Assembly (NCBI GenBank): GCA_937922705.1
Contig: CALAIW010000017.1
Coordinates: forward strand, 1-64,000
Direction: 5' to 3'
Length of the DNA stretch: 64,000 bases
Source of the DNA: an uncultured bacterium
GTDB lineage: Bacteria; Atribacterota; Atribacteria; Atribacterales; Caldatribacteriaceae
A model generated the notes under the pieces. It was given only the letters and a program-made list of their open reading frames with translations. It searched no databases and had not been told where the DNA came from. Each line of letters starts with the position of its first letter. The stretch's first letter is position 1. Position numbers and translations under genes: made by a program. Below, one piece after another: positions 1 to 9,839 of this stretch.

Positions 1-129
1 GCGAATTCTTTCCCGAGAGTGACGGAGGACATACCACCGCTCAATAAAGACGGCTAAGGCTATGACTGAACAGGCTACAATAGGGTACATAACGTACCCA
101 CCTTTGGCTATGATTGAGAAAATCTGCAT
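1..129 (-). CDS. MotA/TolQ/ExbB-family proton channel protein, N-terminus only (runs off the left edge)
   Basis: Manual translation of the minus strand from the ATG at 129: MQIFSIIAKGGYVMYPIVACSVIALAVFIERWYVLRHSRERIR, the typical ExbB/TolQ N-terminus (GG.VMYPI..CS..ALA.FIER). GGAGG upstream. Not in the ORF track because it is truncated. Confidence 0.8.
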   Translation of the reverse strand, partial: MQIFSIIAKGGYVMYPIVACSVIALAVFIERWYVLRHSRERIR

Positions 130-155
130 GGTGTTACCTCCTTGCAAAGGGAGAT

Positions 156-920
156 CTATCCAAACCTCCCAGTAAGGTAATCCTCAGTCTCCTTCCGGCG
201 AGGGTTTGTGAAAATTTGAGCAGTAGGACCAAACTCTATAAGGCGCCCCATAAGGAGAAAGGCAGTATAGTCAGACACCCGTGCTGCTTCCTGCATGTTG
301 TGGGTTACGAGAATAATAGTGTACCGTTCTCGAAGCTTTTTAATCAGCTCTTCAATCCGGGCTGTAGCAATAGGGTCAAGAGCAGAAGCTGGCTCATCCA
401 TGAGAAGAATTTCGGGTTCCACAGCAATGGCCCGAGCAATACAGAGACGTTGCTGTTGACCACCCGAGAGTTCAAAAGCTGAAGCGTGTAATCGGTCCTT
501 TACCTCATCCCAAAGCGCTGCTGCTCTAAGACTCTCCTCAACTCGCTCTTGAATAGCTTTCCTATTCTTCCAACCTTGTACTCGCAAACCGTAAGCCACG
601 TTCTCAAATATACTTTTAGGAAAAGGATTCGGGCGCTGAAAGACCATACCAATACGGCGACGAAGTGCCACCGGATCGACTGAGTCTCCGTATATATTTT
701 CTCCATCGAGCAGAATTTCTCCTTGCACCCGGAGGTTCTCATAAAAATCGTTCATCCGGTTAATACTCCGAAGGAGTGTTGACTTTCCGCAACCTGAGGG
801 ACCAATAATAGCTGTTACCCTATTTTCTGGAATCTCCAGGGTAATGTTGTAAAGAATTTGCTTTTCTCCAAAGAAAACATTGAAGTCCCGTATGCTAAGC
901 TTCACCTTCTCTCCAAGCAT
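156..920 (-). CDS. pstB: Phosphate ABC transporter ATP-binding protein PstB
   Basis: Walker [10 protein letters not shown], signature LSGGQQQR, Walker [14 protein letters not shown], and PstB-type C-terminus ([25 protein letters not shown]...[10 protein letters not shown]). Confidence 0.93.
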   Translation of the reverse strand: MLGEKVKLSIRDFNVFFGEKQILYNITLEIPENRVTAIIGPSGCGKSTLLRSINRMNDFYENLRVQGEILLDGENIYGDSVDPVALRRRIGMVFQRPNPFPKSIFENVAYGLRVQGWKNRKAIQERVEESLRAAALWDEVKDRLHASAFELSGGQQQRLCIARAIAVEPEILLMDEPASALDPIATARIEELIKKLRERYTIILVTHNMQEAARVSDYTAFLLMGRLIEFGPTAQIFTNPRRKETEDYLTGRFG

Positions 921-1029
921 GTCACCACTTCCCTACCACGCAGAGCCTACTTCGACTGGCCACAACCATCCCCGCTTCACAGAGTAGAGGCCGCGGTTTC
1001 TCTCCGAGAGGAGGAGTTTCTCTTTTTGA

Positions 1030-1950
1030 TCACTCTTTTCGATTTTTGCTTCCTCCTTTCCCGTTTACCCCCTCAATTAAACCAATCTTCTCTGGGAAAA
1101 TCAACTTCTCCTTAAGAGCGTTAATCTGGCGTTTTAGAGCATTCTTCCCCACTCCAAGCTCCTCGCTTAGAACGCCGATAATTTCTTTGTCCCGCAAACC
1201 CCTCTTTATGAGGAACTCGAGAAACCTTTCGGACACTTGTGTCTTTTCTTTCTTCTTTCCTTGTCCCTCAACAACAATGAGAACCTCACCACGAACGTCC
1301 TTCCTTCGGAGTTCTTCTTGAACTTCCACAACTGTTCCCCGAAGGATTTCTTCGTGAAGCTTTGTTAACTCCCGAGCCACAAGAACCTTCCGGTCCTTTC
1401 CACCAATTTCCTGGATATCTCCAAGAACTTCAAGAACCCTTTTGGGTGACTCATAAAGCACAGTCGCCTGAGGAAGGGTAAGGACTTGCTCAAGAATGGC
1501 CTTTCTTTCCTTCTTTTTCCTGGGAAGAAAACCTAGAAAGGTGAAACCCGAAAAGGAGAATCCAGAGTACACAACTCCAAGGAGAACTGCTGATGGACCA
1601 GGGAGGACCTCAAAGGGAATACCCTCCTGTAGAAGCACTGCAACAAGCTCCATACCTGGATCCTGAATTCCAGGCATGCCTGCATCTGAGACAAAAGCTA
1701 TACTCTTCCCACTCCTTACAAGCCGCAATATTTCCCGTGTTGCCTGTGGGATGTTGTGAGAGTGGTAACTCAAAAGGGGTTTGCTTATCCCATAAACATT
1801 AAGGAGTTTGAGAGTAACTCGAGTATCCTCACAGGCAATGTAATCGACACTTTGGAGGACATCAAGCGTTCGAAGGGTAATATCTCGCAAATTTCCAAGG
1901 GGAGTGGGACAAAAGTAAACTTTGCCCCACTCCTTTGGAAGGGAAACCAT
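1030..1950 (-). CDS. rsmI: 16S rRNA (cytidine(1402)-2'-O)-methyltransferase
   Basis: RsmI motifs: YFCPTPLGNLRDITLR, ACEDTR, SDAGMPGIQDPG, LPGPSA, FLPRKKKER, YESPKRV. Confidence 0.95.
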   Translation of the reverse strand: MVSLPKEWGKVYFCPTPLGNLRDITLRTLDVLQSVDYIACEDTRVTLKLLNVYGISKPLLSYHSHNIPQATREILRLVRSGKSIAFVSDAGMPGIQDPGMELVAVLLQEGIPFEVLPGPSAVLLGVVYSGFSFSGFTFLGFLPRKKKERKAILEQVLTLPQATVLYESPKRVLEVLGDIQEIGGKDRKVLVARELTKLHEEILRGTVVEVQEELRRKDVRGEVLIVVEGQGKKKEKTQVSERFLEFLIKRGLRDKEIIGVLSEELGVGKNALKRQINALKEKLIFPEKIGLIEGVNGKGGSKNRKE

Positions 1951-1954
1951 AGGT

Positions 1955-3355
1955 TCAACGTTCTTTTGCCTTCAGAGGTACAAAGTATGTCCTTCCCCCA
2001 CGGTCGATAAGGAGAAGAACGGTATCTCCTGGATTTATTCGAGCTAAAACATCTTCCCAATCTGCAAGCGAGGTGATCTCTCTTCTGTTAACCTCAAGGA
2101 TAACGTCTCCAGGGCGTAATCCAGCCTCATCCGCTGGGCTTCCAGTCCGAACGCTCGTGATAACCACCCCGCGACTTGTCTTAAGACTGTACTGCTCTAC
2201 AAGATCTGGGGTAATCTCGGCAACTTCAAAGCCTAGATCAATTCGCTGCACCTCAGGAACAACAGTACCGGATTCCTTGAGCTCTCCAAGGGTCGCTTCA
2301 AGGACTATCCTTCCTCCATCTCGCCAAACTTCAAGACGTACCCGATCTCCAGGGCGATGGGAACGAATTTCCCGTTGCAAATCGCTCACTGTAGGGGTCT
2401 CTTTACCGTCCACCTTAAGAATAATGTCGCCCCTACGCAGACCGGCCTTTTCCGCAGGACTACCTTTGGAGATATCAGCTACAAGGGCGCCCTTTGCTTC
2501 AGGAAGACCAAATTTTTCAGCCATTTCGGGGGTAAGGTCCTGAATATACACTCCAAGCCAGGCTCGTACAACCCTCCCAGTGGTAATAAGTTGATTAAGA
2601 ATAGATTTTGCCATATTGATAGGAATAGCGAAACCAATACCCTGAGCATAAGGGAGAATAGCGGTGTTGATACCAATAACCTCCCCCCGAAGGTTCAAAA
2701 GTGGTCCACCACTATTTCCAGGATTAATAGCAGCATCGGTTTGCAGGAAGTTTTCGTATTCTCTACCCGAGTCTCCCGCCGATATAGGACGGCCTTTGGC
2801 GCTGAGTACGCCTACGGTGACGGTGTGTGAGAGACCATACGGATTCCCGATGGCAATGACAAATTCGCCAACTCTTGCTTTATCGGAATCTCCAAGAGGA
2901 ATAGTCGGAAGATTATCTGCATCAATTTTAACTACTGCAATGTCGGTAAGAGGATCAGCACCAACAACCTTCCCTTGATACTCTTTTCCATCAATAAAAG
3001 TCACTTTGATCTCATTTGCCCCACGGATGACATGTTCATTAGTAAGGATGTACCCATCAGAGCGGAATACAAAACCAGTTCCGATACCTCGTTGGGGGAT
3101 TCGCCGCTCAAGGTCTGGGATATCTCCAAAGAAACGCCGGAAGAAGGGATCACTGAAGAAGGGAGCAAGGGGAGAGCGAAATACAGTGATCCGCAAGGTA
3201 TCAATGTTCACTACTGCAGGACTAACTCGCTCCACAATATCCGCTACAATGTCCGGATTCTCAGGAATTGCCGATACCGCCCATACACTATTTCCTAGGA
3301 CAACAAAAATAAAAACTACCAAAATTCCTCTGAGAAACCACGTCCTTCGCATCAT
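1955..3355 (-). CDS. Do/HtrA-family periplasmic serine protease with two PDZ domains
   Basis: Signal peptide; catalytic Ser motif INPGNSGGPLLN; GTGFVFRSDGYILTNEHV; two PDZ-like repeats (GSPAEKAGLRRGDIILKVDG, GSPADEAGLRPGDVILEVN). Confidence 0.95.
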   Translation of the reverse strand: MMRRTWFLRGILVVFIFVVLGNSVWAVSAIPENPDIVADIVERVSPAVVNIDTLRITVFRSPLAPFFSDPFFRRFFGDIPDLERRIPQRGIGTGFVFRSDGYILTNEHVIRGANEIKVTFIDGKEYQGKVVGADPLTDIAVVKIDADNLPTIPLGDSDKARVGEFVIAIGNPYGLSHTVTVGVLSAKGRPISAGDSGREYENFLQTDAAINPGNSGGPLLNLRGEVIGINTAILPYAQGIGFAIPINMAKSILNQLITTGRVVRAWLGVYIQDLTPEMAEKFGLPEAKGALVADISKGSPAEKAGLRRGDIILKVDGKETPTVSDLQREIRSHRPGDRVRLEVWRDGGRIVLEATLGELKESGTVVPEVQRIDLGFEVAEITPDLVEQYSLKTSRGVVITSVRTGSPADEAGLRPGDVILEVNRREITSLADWEDVLARINPGDTVLLLIDRGGRTYFVPLKAKER

Positions 3356-4305
3356 TATCGACCTCCCTTTTCGCTAAGCGATTTAAGAATTTCCTGTCCT
3401 ACTCGCGGGTCAAGTCCTCCAATCAGGAAAAAGTAAAAACCCTCTTTCTCTCCTGCTATCCTCGTCTCTTTCCCCTCCTGCGGTAATCGAAAGTATCGGA
3501 GCATCCGTGACCCAGACACTTGGAAAGGATACACACTTTGCAGGAGAATAAAAGAAAAAAGGCCGTCACTGTAAACAAAGCCATAGAATTGCTTTCCCTC
3601 GTTCTTAAGAAGATACGCCCGACGCAGCTTAAATCCCAAGGGAACAAAATTAGGAGGAAGAACCTTTCCGTTAAGCCTTGATGCCAAAGGCTCGGGTTGG
3701 GGAATCTTTTCTTTCAGAGAATTAAAAAGGAGCATTATACGCGGAATCCACAAGGATTCAGGAGACGTATCCCGGTATATAAGCCTCCACTCCTTAAGTA
3801 CCTTCCCTTGGGAGGCGTACACCCTCTGACCAACAATTCCACCCTCTTCACTAAGGAGGAAAGAGCGTACCGCCTCTCCCGTCCGTTTCGCAAAAAGGAC
3901 AAGTTCTTGATCCTGGAGATCAAAGAGGTAATTCTCAAGAACGAGTGGAAAAGTCTCCTTTTCAAGGGGAGCAAAGGGGAAATCAAGAATGGGATATATG
4001 CTCTCTACCTCTCCACTTTTAAGATTGACTATGTAGCGGCAGTTACCAAGTCGCATATTAACAACATTCTCTTCTCCAAGCTCCTTCCAAGCAAAACCCA
4101 TATTTCGCAAGAATAGAACCTCAACAAAACGTTCTTCTCCCGTGACCTCGTCACGGAACCGCCATACGCTCCAATAGTCCTTATCCATAGATCGCTCAAC
4201 AAGCATGTTGAGCAATGCTTTGGCTTCTTCAGGATTGAGAATTCGAGCCTCACAGAAAGGAATTACAAAACAGAAAAGGAAGAGAAAAACCCAGATCACT
4301 TTCAT
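3355..4305 (-). CDS. RseB/MucB-like envelope stress regulator (secreted)
   Basis: Signal peptide; C-terminal part resembles the MucB/RseB C-terminus (LPPNF...YSDGLFSFILL...); located directly after an anti-sigma gene. Overlaps htrA by 1 nt. Confidence 0.6.
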   Translation of the reverse strand: MKVIWVFLFLFCFVIPFCEARILNPEEAKALLNMLVERSMDKDYWSVWRFRDEVTGEERFVEVLFLRNMGFAWKELGEENVVNMRLGNCRYIVNLKSGEVESIYPILDFPFAPLEKETFPLVLENYLFDLQDQELVLFAKRTGEAVRSFLLSEEGGIVGQRVYASQGKVLKEWRLIYRDTSPESLWIPRIMLLFNSLKEKIPQPEPLASRLNGKVLPPNFVPLGFKLRRAYLLKNEGKQFYGFVYSDGLFSFILLQSVYPFQVSGSRMLRYFRLPQEGKETRIAGEKEGFYFFLIGGLDPRVGQEILKSLSEKGGR

Positions 4306-4727
4306 CAGTACTCACCGGTCACAAGTTCCAGAGTTTCTACCCGAACTTGTGTTCTTGTCAGTACATCCTCACTAAAAGCGCTCAAATGGTTAGGATTGAG
4401 GATTTGCTCATCAAGAAGAGAACGTTGCCATCCCAAAATAAGGAAAATACCCACAAGAAGCCCAAAAAGAATTGCAATGACCCAAAGCGTCTTCCGGAAG
4501 CGAAGCACGCGCATCACGTGCTCCAGAGAAACTCCCCTTTCAGGAATTTTCTTGGGAGTTACCTTCCCGATTTCCCGAGCCACTACCTTTATCAAAGCAA
4601 ATGCCCTGTACTCCGCCCTGCACCGAGAACAAATTTCGAGGTGTCTTGCTACCTCACGATACTCCCAAGGGGGAAGCTCCTCATCAACAAAGGCAGAGAT
4701 TTTCTGGCTAACCTCATGACACTGCAT
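4305..4727 (-). CDS. Zinc-finger anti-sigma factor (ZAS/RseA-like), single TM helix
   Basis: Restarted at MQCHEVSQKISAFVDEEL; ZAS motif HLEICSRC (H-x3-C-x2-C); one central TM segment (TLWVIAILFGLLVGIFLILGW). The upstream part of the track ORF overlaps the sigma gene. Confidence 0.85.
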   Translation of the reverse strand: MQCHEVSQKISAFVDEELPPWEYREVARHLEICSRCRAEYRAFALIKVVAREIGKVTPKKIPERGVSLEHVMRVLRFRKTLWVIAILFGLLVGIFLILGWQRSLLDEQILNPNHLSAFSEDVLTRTQVRVETLELVTGEY

Positions 4728-4731
4728 AGCC

Positions 4732-5352
4732 TTATCCCCAAAGCCGCAAAAGCTCGTCCCCGTAGGCTGCCTCAAGCACCTTCTTGACATATCTCCGAGC
4801 CCGATGTAATCGGGAACGGACCGTCCCAATGGGACAACCAATGACTTCACTCGCTTCTTCATACGAATACCCCATAATGTCACATAGGACTATGACTTCT
4901 TTCATCTTTCTGGGCAAATCCCCAATAGCCTTGTAGACATCCCTAATGACTTGTCGCCTTAAGGCGATTGTCTCTGGACCTTCACCTTCGCACCTGAGCT
5001 GTTCCATAAAATCTTCTTCGTTTTCCTCTTCGGAATCCTTATTCTGCCAGAGAGCGGAAAAGAACTTTAAAAAGCGATCCCTTCGCTCGTGCTGCCTGTA
5101 AATGTTAAGGAGAATTGCCGAAATCCAGCTTTCAAAAGGATATCGACTGTCGAAACTGTGACGATACTGAAAAGCCCTCAGAAAGGCCTCCTGAACGAGA
5201 TCTTTTGCTCGCTCCGCGTTTCCCGTAAGGTAGTAGGCAAAACGGAAGAGGTTCGTTTCACACTCCCTTACCCGCTCCTCAAACCACAACCGTTCTTCTT
5301 CAAGAGTTCTCTCAACCGATGCAACGTGTTCTCCACTCATGTGTCTCACCAT
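4732..5352 (-). CDS. ECF-type RNA polymerase sigma factor (RpoE-like)
   Basis: Sigma2: YYLTGNAERAKDLVQEAFLRAFQYRHSFD; sigma4: LPRKMKEVIVLCDIMGYSYEEASEVIGCPIGTVRSRLHRAR. Confidence 0.93.
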   Translation of the reverse strand: MVRHMSGEHVASVERTLEEERLWFEERVRECETNLFRFAYYLTGNAERAKDLVQEAFLRAFQYRHSFDSRYPFESWISAILLNIYRQHERRDRFLKFFSALWQNKDSEEENEEDFMEQLRCEGEGPETIALRRQVIRDVYKAIGDLPRKMKEVIVLCDIMGYSYEEASEVIGCPIGTVRSRLHRARRYVKKVLEAAYGDELLRLWG

Positions 5353-5397
5353 CCATAAGAGACTACCCGACTTTCTCCATTTGAGTTCCTTGTTTTC

Positions 5398-6192
5398 CTA
5401 GAGGAAGTACTTATTGTACTCCTCTTCAGTAATTTCCACTTCCCTTCCATCCTCAAGCTCGAGACGGATGCTATCCTTAAAAACGTTCACTTCTAGAATC
5501 TTTGCAAGACCCATGGGCGTGATAACCTTGCTTCCCTTCTTGGGAAAACGAAGAATAAGTCTCCTATAAAGGGGATATTCGAAGGCAAGGCAACACATGA
5601 GACGCCCACATACTCCCGAAATCTTTGCCGAATTCAGTACGAGATTCTGTTCCTTAGCCATACGTATAGAAATGGGGTCAAAGCCTGCAAGAAAGGCACT
5701 GCAGCAAAGTTCTCTTCCACACATTCCGTATCCACCAAGGAGCCGAGCTTCATCCCTTACCCCAAGTTGGCGCATTTCAATACGTGTTCGGAATAGAGCT
5801 GCAAGATCCTTTACAAGCTGCCGAAAATCAACTCGTTCTTCAGATCCGAAGTAAAAAATAAGCCTTCCCCGATCAAGAGTATAGTGCACTTGGAGAAGTT
5901 TCATGGGTAGGTTGTACCGAGCAATAAGCTCACGTGCGATTGCAAAAGCATCTCTTTCCTTATCTCTGTTAAGTTCCCGTTGAATGAGATCGTTTTCTGT
6001 CGCCTTTCGCAGAACAGGCTTTGGCCTTTCAGGAACCCCAGGAAGAGTTACCTTCCGACAAACTTCTCCAAGCTCCAATCCAAGAACAGTCTCTACAACG
6101 CACTTTTCCCCAATCTCAAGGACAAGGTTCCGGGGGTCGAAGTAGTACAGTTTTGGATTCCTCTCAAAACGAATTCCTACAAGAGGCATCAC
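5398..6192 (-). CDS. ricT: PSP1-domain regulatory protein (RicT/YaaT family)
   Basis: Two Cys clusters (GMCGRELCCSAFL, GVCGRLMCCLAFEY) and YYFGSEERVDFRQLVKDLA; located next to holB. Confidence 0.88.
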   Translation of the reverse strand: MMPLVGIRFERNPKLYYFDPRNLVLEIGEKCVVETVLGLELGEVCRKVTLPGVPERPKPVLRKATENDLIQRELNRDKERDAFAIARELIARYNLPMKLLQVHYTLDRGRLIFYFGSEERVDFRQLVKDLAALFRTRIEMRQLGVRDEARLLGGYGMCGRELCCSAFLAGFDPISIRMAKEQNLVLNSAKISGVCGRLMCCLAFEYPLYRRLILRFPKKGSKVITPMGLAKILEVNVFKDSIRLELEDGREVEITEEEYNKYFL

Positions 6193-7163
6193 GAAGGTTC
6201 ACCCCGCAACTCTAAGAGAAAGTGAAATGCCGCAACATCCCAGCAAGTATTGGCAAGAATATCGCGGAGAAACACACCCAAAGCGTCAAGAGATTTCCGT
6301 AGCACCTGAGGACCTAAAGAAGCAAGATTCTCAATACAAACCCTATCCTCTACAGAAAGCGCTAACCCATTGTTATAGTGATGTTTCAGAAGGCAAAAAA
6401 ACAGCGCATCCCGAAAGTACTTGGCAAGAACAGAGAGAACCCTGGGCAAATCTTCTCGATGCTCTAAGAGCCAAAGACCGGCTCTGAACACATCGCCACC
6501 CCGAACATTGTTTAGAAAAGCACGAACCTCCTCTTCAAGGTTCTTTCCCCACGCGTAGCGTAGGGCTTCGCCAATGCTCCCGAGAGAAAAAAGAGCAACG
6601 GTATATGCTCGGGATGGCTCAATACCTTTTTCTTTCTCAAGATACTCCGCAACAAGCCTCTCGGGAAGCGAGGGAAAAACAAGATGCTGACACCGGGAGA
6701 GGAGAGTTTGTGGAAGAGTAATAGCCTGAGAAGTCACAAGAAAGAGAACAACTCCTTCAGGGGGTTCTTCCACAGTTTTGAGAAGACAATTTGCTGCTTC
6801 TTCGGTTAATTTTTCAGCTTCGTCAACGATTCCAACTCGGAATGGAGAAAGCACTCGCTTGAGAGAGAGACGCTGAACGAAATCACGTATTGCATCAATA
6901 CCAATAGAGTTCTTTTCAGGCTCGACAAGGAAAAAATCGGGATGAGCAGAGCGAGCAAAAAGGAGACAACTCTGACAGCGATTACAGGCCTCTTCCCAAC
7001 TTTCAAGACAAAGAAGTGTTTTAGCAATTTCAAGAGCAAGGGTCCTTTTTCCCACTCCGGAGGGACCTGAAAAAAGGTATGCATGGTGTACTTTTCCTAG
7101 GGAAAGCACTCTCTGAAAGTATTCCTTTTGGAAGGTATGACCCCAAATACGTGACCAGCCCAT
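6189..7163 (-). CDS. holB: DNA polymerase III subunit delta'
   Basis: GPSGVGKRTLALEIAK, CQSCLLFARSAHPDF, VDEAEKLTEEAANCLLKTVEEPP; 4-nt overlap with ricT. Confidence 0.93.
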   Translation of the reverse strand: MGWSRIWGHTFQKEYFQRVLSLGKVHHAYLFSGPSGVGKRTLALEIAKTLLCLESWEEACNRCQSCLLFARSAHPDFFLVEPEKNSIGIDAIRDFVQRLSLKRVLSPFRVGIVDEAEKLTEEAANCLLKTVEEPPEGVVLFLVTSQAITLPQTLLSRCQHLVFPSLPERLVAEYLEKEKGIEPSRAYTVALFSLGSIGEALRYAWGKNLEEEVRAFLNNVRGGDVFRAGLWLLEHREDLPRVLSVLAKYFRDALFFCLLKHHYNNGLALSVEDRVCIENLASLGPQVLRKSLDALGVFLRDILANTCWDVAAFHFLLELRGEPS

Positions 7164-7165
7164 TT

Positions 7166-7504
7166 TTAAAACCGCTCGTAGTACATAACAGGGACTTCAA
7201 AGAGTACTCCGCCACCTTTGAGGACTTTAATCTTTTGTGGAACAAAGGGACCGATTGGCTCGTTCACGGGCAGAGGAGATTCTACAATCTCCTCGCGGCG
7301 AGCGCAACATGCCCGAATAACAGCAAGAACGGTTTCCCTTTGCCCTTCATCAACGCCAATCAAAAAAGTTGTGTTTCCTTCTTTCAGGAATCCACCAGTC
7401 GAAGCAAGCTTTGTAAAGGCAATACCCTTTTCCCTCAAAGCGTCTGCAAGACGCAAAGCATCCTGATCCCGAACCACACAGATGAGAAGCAGAGTTGGCG
7501 TCAC
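7166..7504 (-). CDS. darA: Cyclic di-AMP receptor, PII-like (DarA/PstA/YaaQ family)
   Basis: VVRDQDALRLADALREKGIAFTKLASTGGFLKEGNTTFLIGVDEG matches the YaaQ/DarA signature; GTG start overlaps the tmk stop; tmk-darA-holB-ricT gene order. Confidence 0.9.
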   Translation of the reverse strand: MTPTLLLICVVRDQDALRLADALREKGIAFTKLASTGGFLKEGNTTFLIGVDEGQRETVLAVIRACCARREEIVESPLPVNEPIGPFVPQKIKVLKGGGVLFEVPVMYYERF

Positions 7505-8154
7505 CCATCTCTCCTCCTTAGGGTATAGAGTCTTGGCAGAACTTTCTCCACAAGTTCCTGAAAAACCTTGTCTTCAGAACAATCTGCAGAGACAACCACG
7601 AAACGGTCTGGTTCAGCCCGAGCAAGCTCAAGATACCCCCTCCGTATTTGCTCAAGGAGGAACAACTCTCTCTGAAACTCAAGCTCAAAGCGAATTTCAG
7701 AAAAGGCATGGCTTTTAAGGGATCGGGAAAGCCCGATCCTCGGATCCACATCGAGGAGGACAGTACAGTCTGGGGTAAGCCCCCCAGACGCTCTTTCATT
7801 GAGAAAACGGAGAAGGCTGAGATCTAATCCGCGTCCCCACCCCTGGTACGCAAGAGTAGAATCTGTGAAACGTACACAGAGAACAACTTTCCCTTCCTCT
7901 AAGGCAGGGTTGATAACTCTCACAACATGTTCTCGTCGAGCAGCTTCAAATAGGAAGACCTCGGTCAAAGGATCGAGAGAACCAGTACCAGGATGCAGAA
8001 GGAGGGTTCGAAGCTCTTCACCAAGAGGCGTTCCTCCTGGTTCTCTAGTGAGAAGACAGGAGAATCCCTCTCTCTTGAGGAACTCGCAGAAACGTTCTGC
8101 CTGTACCGTCTTTCCACTCCCTTCGATACCTTCAAAAGTGAGAAAGAAACCCAT
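7501..8154 (-). CDS. tmk: Thymidylate kinase
   Basis: MGFFLTFEGIEGSGKTVQAERFCEFL, TREPGGTPLGEELR; start moved inward from the track ORF. Confidence 0.93.
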   Translation of the reverse strand: MGFFLTFEGIEGSGKTVQAERFCEFLKREGFSCLLTREPGGTPLGEELRTLLLHPGTGSLDPLTEVFLFEAARREHVVRVINPALEEGKVVLCVRFTDSTLAYQGWGRGLDLSLLRFLNERASGGLTPDCTVLLDVDPRIGLSRSLKSHAFSEIRFELEFQRELFLLEQIRRGYLELARAEPDRFVVVSADCSEDKVFQELVEKVLPRLYTLRRRDG

Positions 8155-8158
8155 TGCA

Positions 8159-9712
8159 TTACTCGTCTTTTCCAAGGGACCTCGGATAGATGACCACCCT
8201 CCGGAATGGTTCCTCCCCAATGCTCTGAGAGAAGAGATTGTACCTTTCAGCAATTTTGTGCTGGAGACGTCGCACAAATGCATTCCTAGGAGCAAGCTCA
8301 ACTGGTTCCCCAGACTTCAATACTTGACGAGCTGCCCTCTCGGCCTCAAGAAGTCCAGATTCCTCAGGCTCCCCAGGAGCCTCTGGATACCCAAAAAGAT
8401 CGTAGACAAATTTTTGAATCTGGTTATACGTATTACTTCGAACAATGTGAACAGGAATTCCCCGATTCTCTGCTTCCCGAAGTTTACCTCCCCGCTTCCG
8501 ATACCGGCTCTTTAAGGTTAAGACAAAGTCCGCTTTGTTCAGATCATCCACAATCTCTAAGGGGACTTTTGCCTGGGCAATAGCTCGCTGCATGTAGTTT
8601 CTGCTAATAGCAAAAAGATACACCCGGAGAAGGCGTCCTTCGGGAATGCCAGAAGTTTTCTGCACTACCTCAGTTTGGATCAAACCATGCTCCTCCCGGG
8701 GACGACGTTCTGCAACCTGTACTGTCCCTTCTTTCGTCCTTCGACGAATCTCTGGCTGCGGATCATACCCCCGAAGTAAAAGGTCTACTGCTTGAGCCGT
8801 ATCGTGGTAGATTGCAACAGTATCGCGATCTCGCAACTCAACAACAATATCAAAAGTAGGTACTGCTTTTCGTTCGAGAATGGCTTTCTGCGTTCCTCGC
8901 CTCCGGGCCTCCTCATCGCTTAGAATGACTGATTGAATTCCTCCCACAAGATCACTCAGGGTTGGGTTAAAAAGGAGATTCTCAAGGGTTGTTCCGTGTG
9001 CTGTGGCAATAAGCTGAACTCCTCGTTCCGCAATAGTTCGAGCAGCTCTTGCCTCCTCCTCTCGCCCAATCTCGTCAACGATAATAACCTCAGGCATATG
9101 ATTCTCGACGGCTTCAATCATCACATCGTGTTGTCGCTCTGGCGAGGAAACTTGCATCCGCCGCGCTCTTCCAATAGCAGGATGTGGTATGTCTCCGTCA
9201 CCAGCAATTTCATTCGAAGTATCAACGACAATAACCCGTTTCTGGAATTCATCGCTAAGGACCCGTGCAACCTCTCGAAGTTTCGTGGTTTTTCCAACTC
9301 CTGGAGGACCAAGGAGAAGAATATTCTTTCCAGACACAATAACATCTCGGATAATGTCAATGGTCCCGTACACAGCACGCCCAACCCGAAGTGTAAGACC
9401 AACAATATCTCCCAGACGGTTCCGAATGCAGGAAATACGGTGAAGTGTTCGTTCGATACCTGCTCGATTGTCTCGAGTAAACATTCCCACACGCTGGACT
9501 ACGTAATCAATGTCTTCCCGCTCAATCACCCGATCCGAGAGAATGGCAAATCCCTTACCGAAGCGAACCTCTGGGGGGCGCCCGAGGTCCATGACAATCT
9601 CTATAAGATCATCGGTGTTCTCCTGCTCTTCCAAGGCTTTACGAATGTGAGGCGGTAAAACCTCGAAGAGCTTATCAAGGTTATCTACTACACCCTGAAA
9701 TTGTTCGCTCAT
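8159..9712 (-). CDS. AAA ATPase with R3H-type C-terminus (SpoIIIAA/Ycf45-like)
   Basis: Walker [77 protein letters not shown]; basic C-terminus [32 protein letters not shown]. Confidence 0.85.
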   Translation of the reverse strand: MSEQFQGVVDNLDKLFEVLPPHIRKALEEQENTDDLIEIVMDLGRPPEVRFGKGFAILSDRVIEREDIDYVVQRVGMFTRDNRAGIERTLHRISCIRNRLGDIVGLTLRVGRAVYGTIDIIRDVIVSGKNILLLGPPGVGKTTKLREVARVLSDEFQKRVIVVDTSNEIAGDGDIPHPAIGRARRMQVSSPERQHDVMIEAVENHMPEVIIVDEIGREEEARAARTIAERGVQLIATAHGTTLENLLFNPTLSDLVGGIQSVILSDEEARRRGTQKAILERKAVPTFDIVVELRDRDTVAIYHDTAQAVDLLLRGYDPQPEIRRRTKEGTVQVAERRPREEHGLIQTEVVQKTSGIPEGRLLRVYLFAISRNYMQRAIAQAKVPLEIVDDLNKADFVLTLKSRYRKRGGKLREAENRGIPVHIVRSNTYNQIQKFVYDLFGYPEAPGEPEESGLLEAERAARQVLKSGEPVELAPRNAFVRRLQHKIAERYNLFSQSIGEEPFRRVVIYPRSLGKDE

Positions 9713-9839
9713 TGTTATCAAATGCCTCCTCAAGCTTTTCCTGAACCCCAGTTTATCTCCATTAAAGAAACCCACGGATTGCTTCTTTTATTTCAACGCG
9801 CTTTTTATTATAACCCAAAAAAGATATAATGAGGGAAAG

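Noticed and set aside
900-1029. GAGAAAC repeats and CTCTCGGAGAG palindrome in the rsmI-pstB gap as a regulatory element
   Set aside because: Very short and low-complexity; not distinguishable from chance by eye.
5353-5397. GGAACTC upstream of the ECF sigma gene as an autoregulatory ECF promoter
   Set aside because: A GGAAC -35-like sequence is present, but spacing to any GTC/TCT -10-like element (13 or 21 nt) is outside the usual 15-17 nt window.
8933-9658. 241-aa plus-strand ORF antisense to the R3H-type ATPase gene
   Set aside because: Shadow frame of a well-supported gene; no recognisable domain. The same applies to most other 60-240-aa track ORFs opposite annotated genes.
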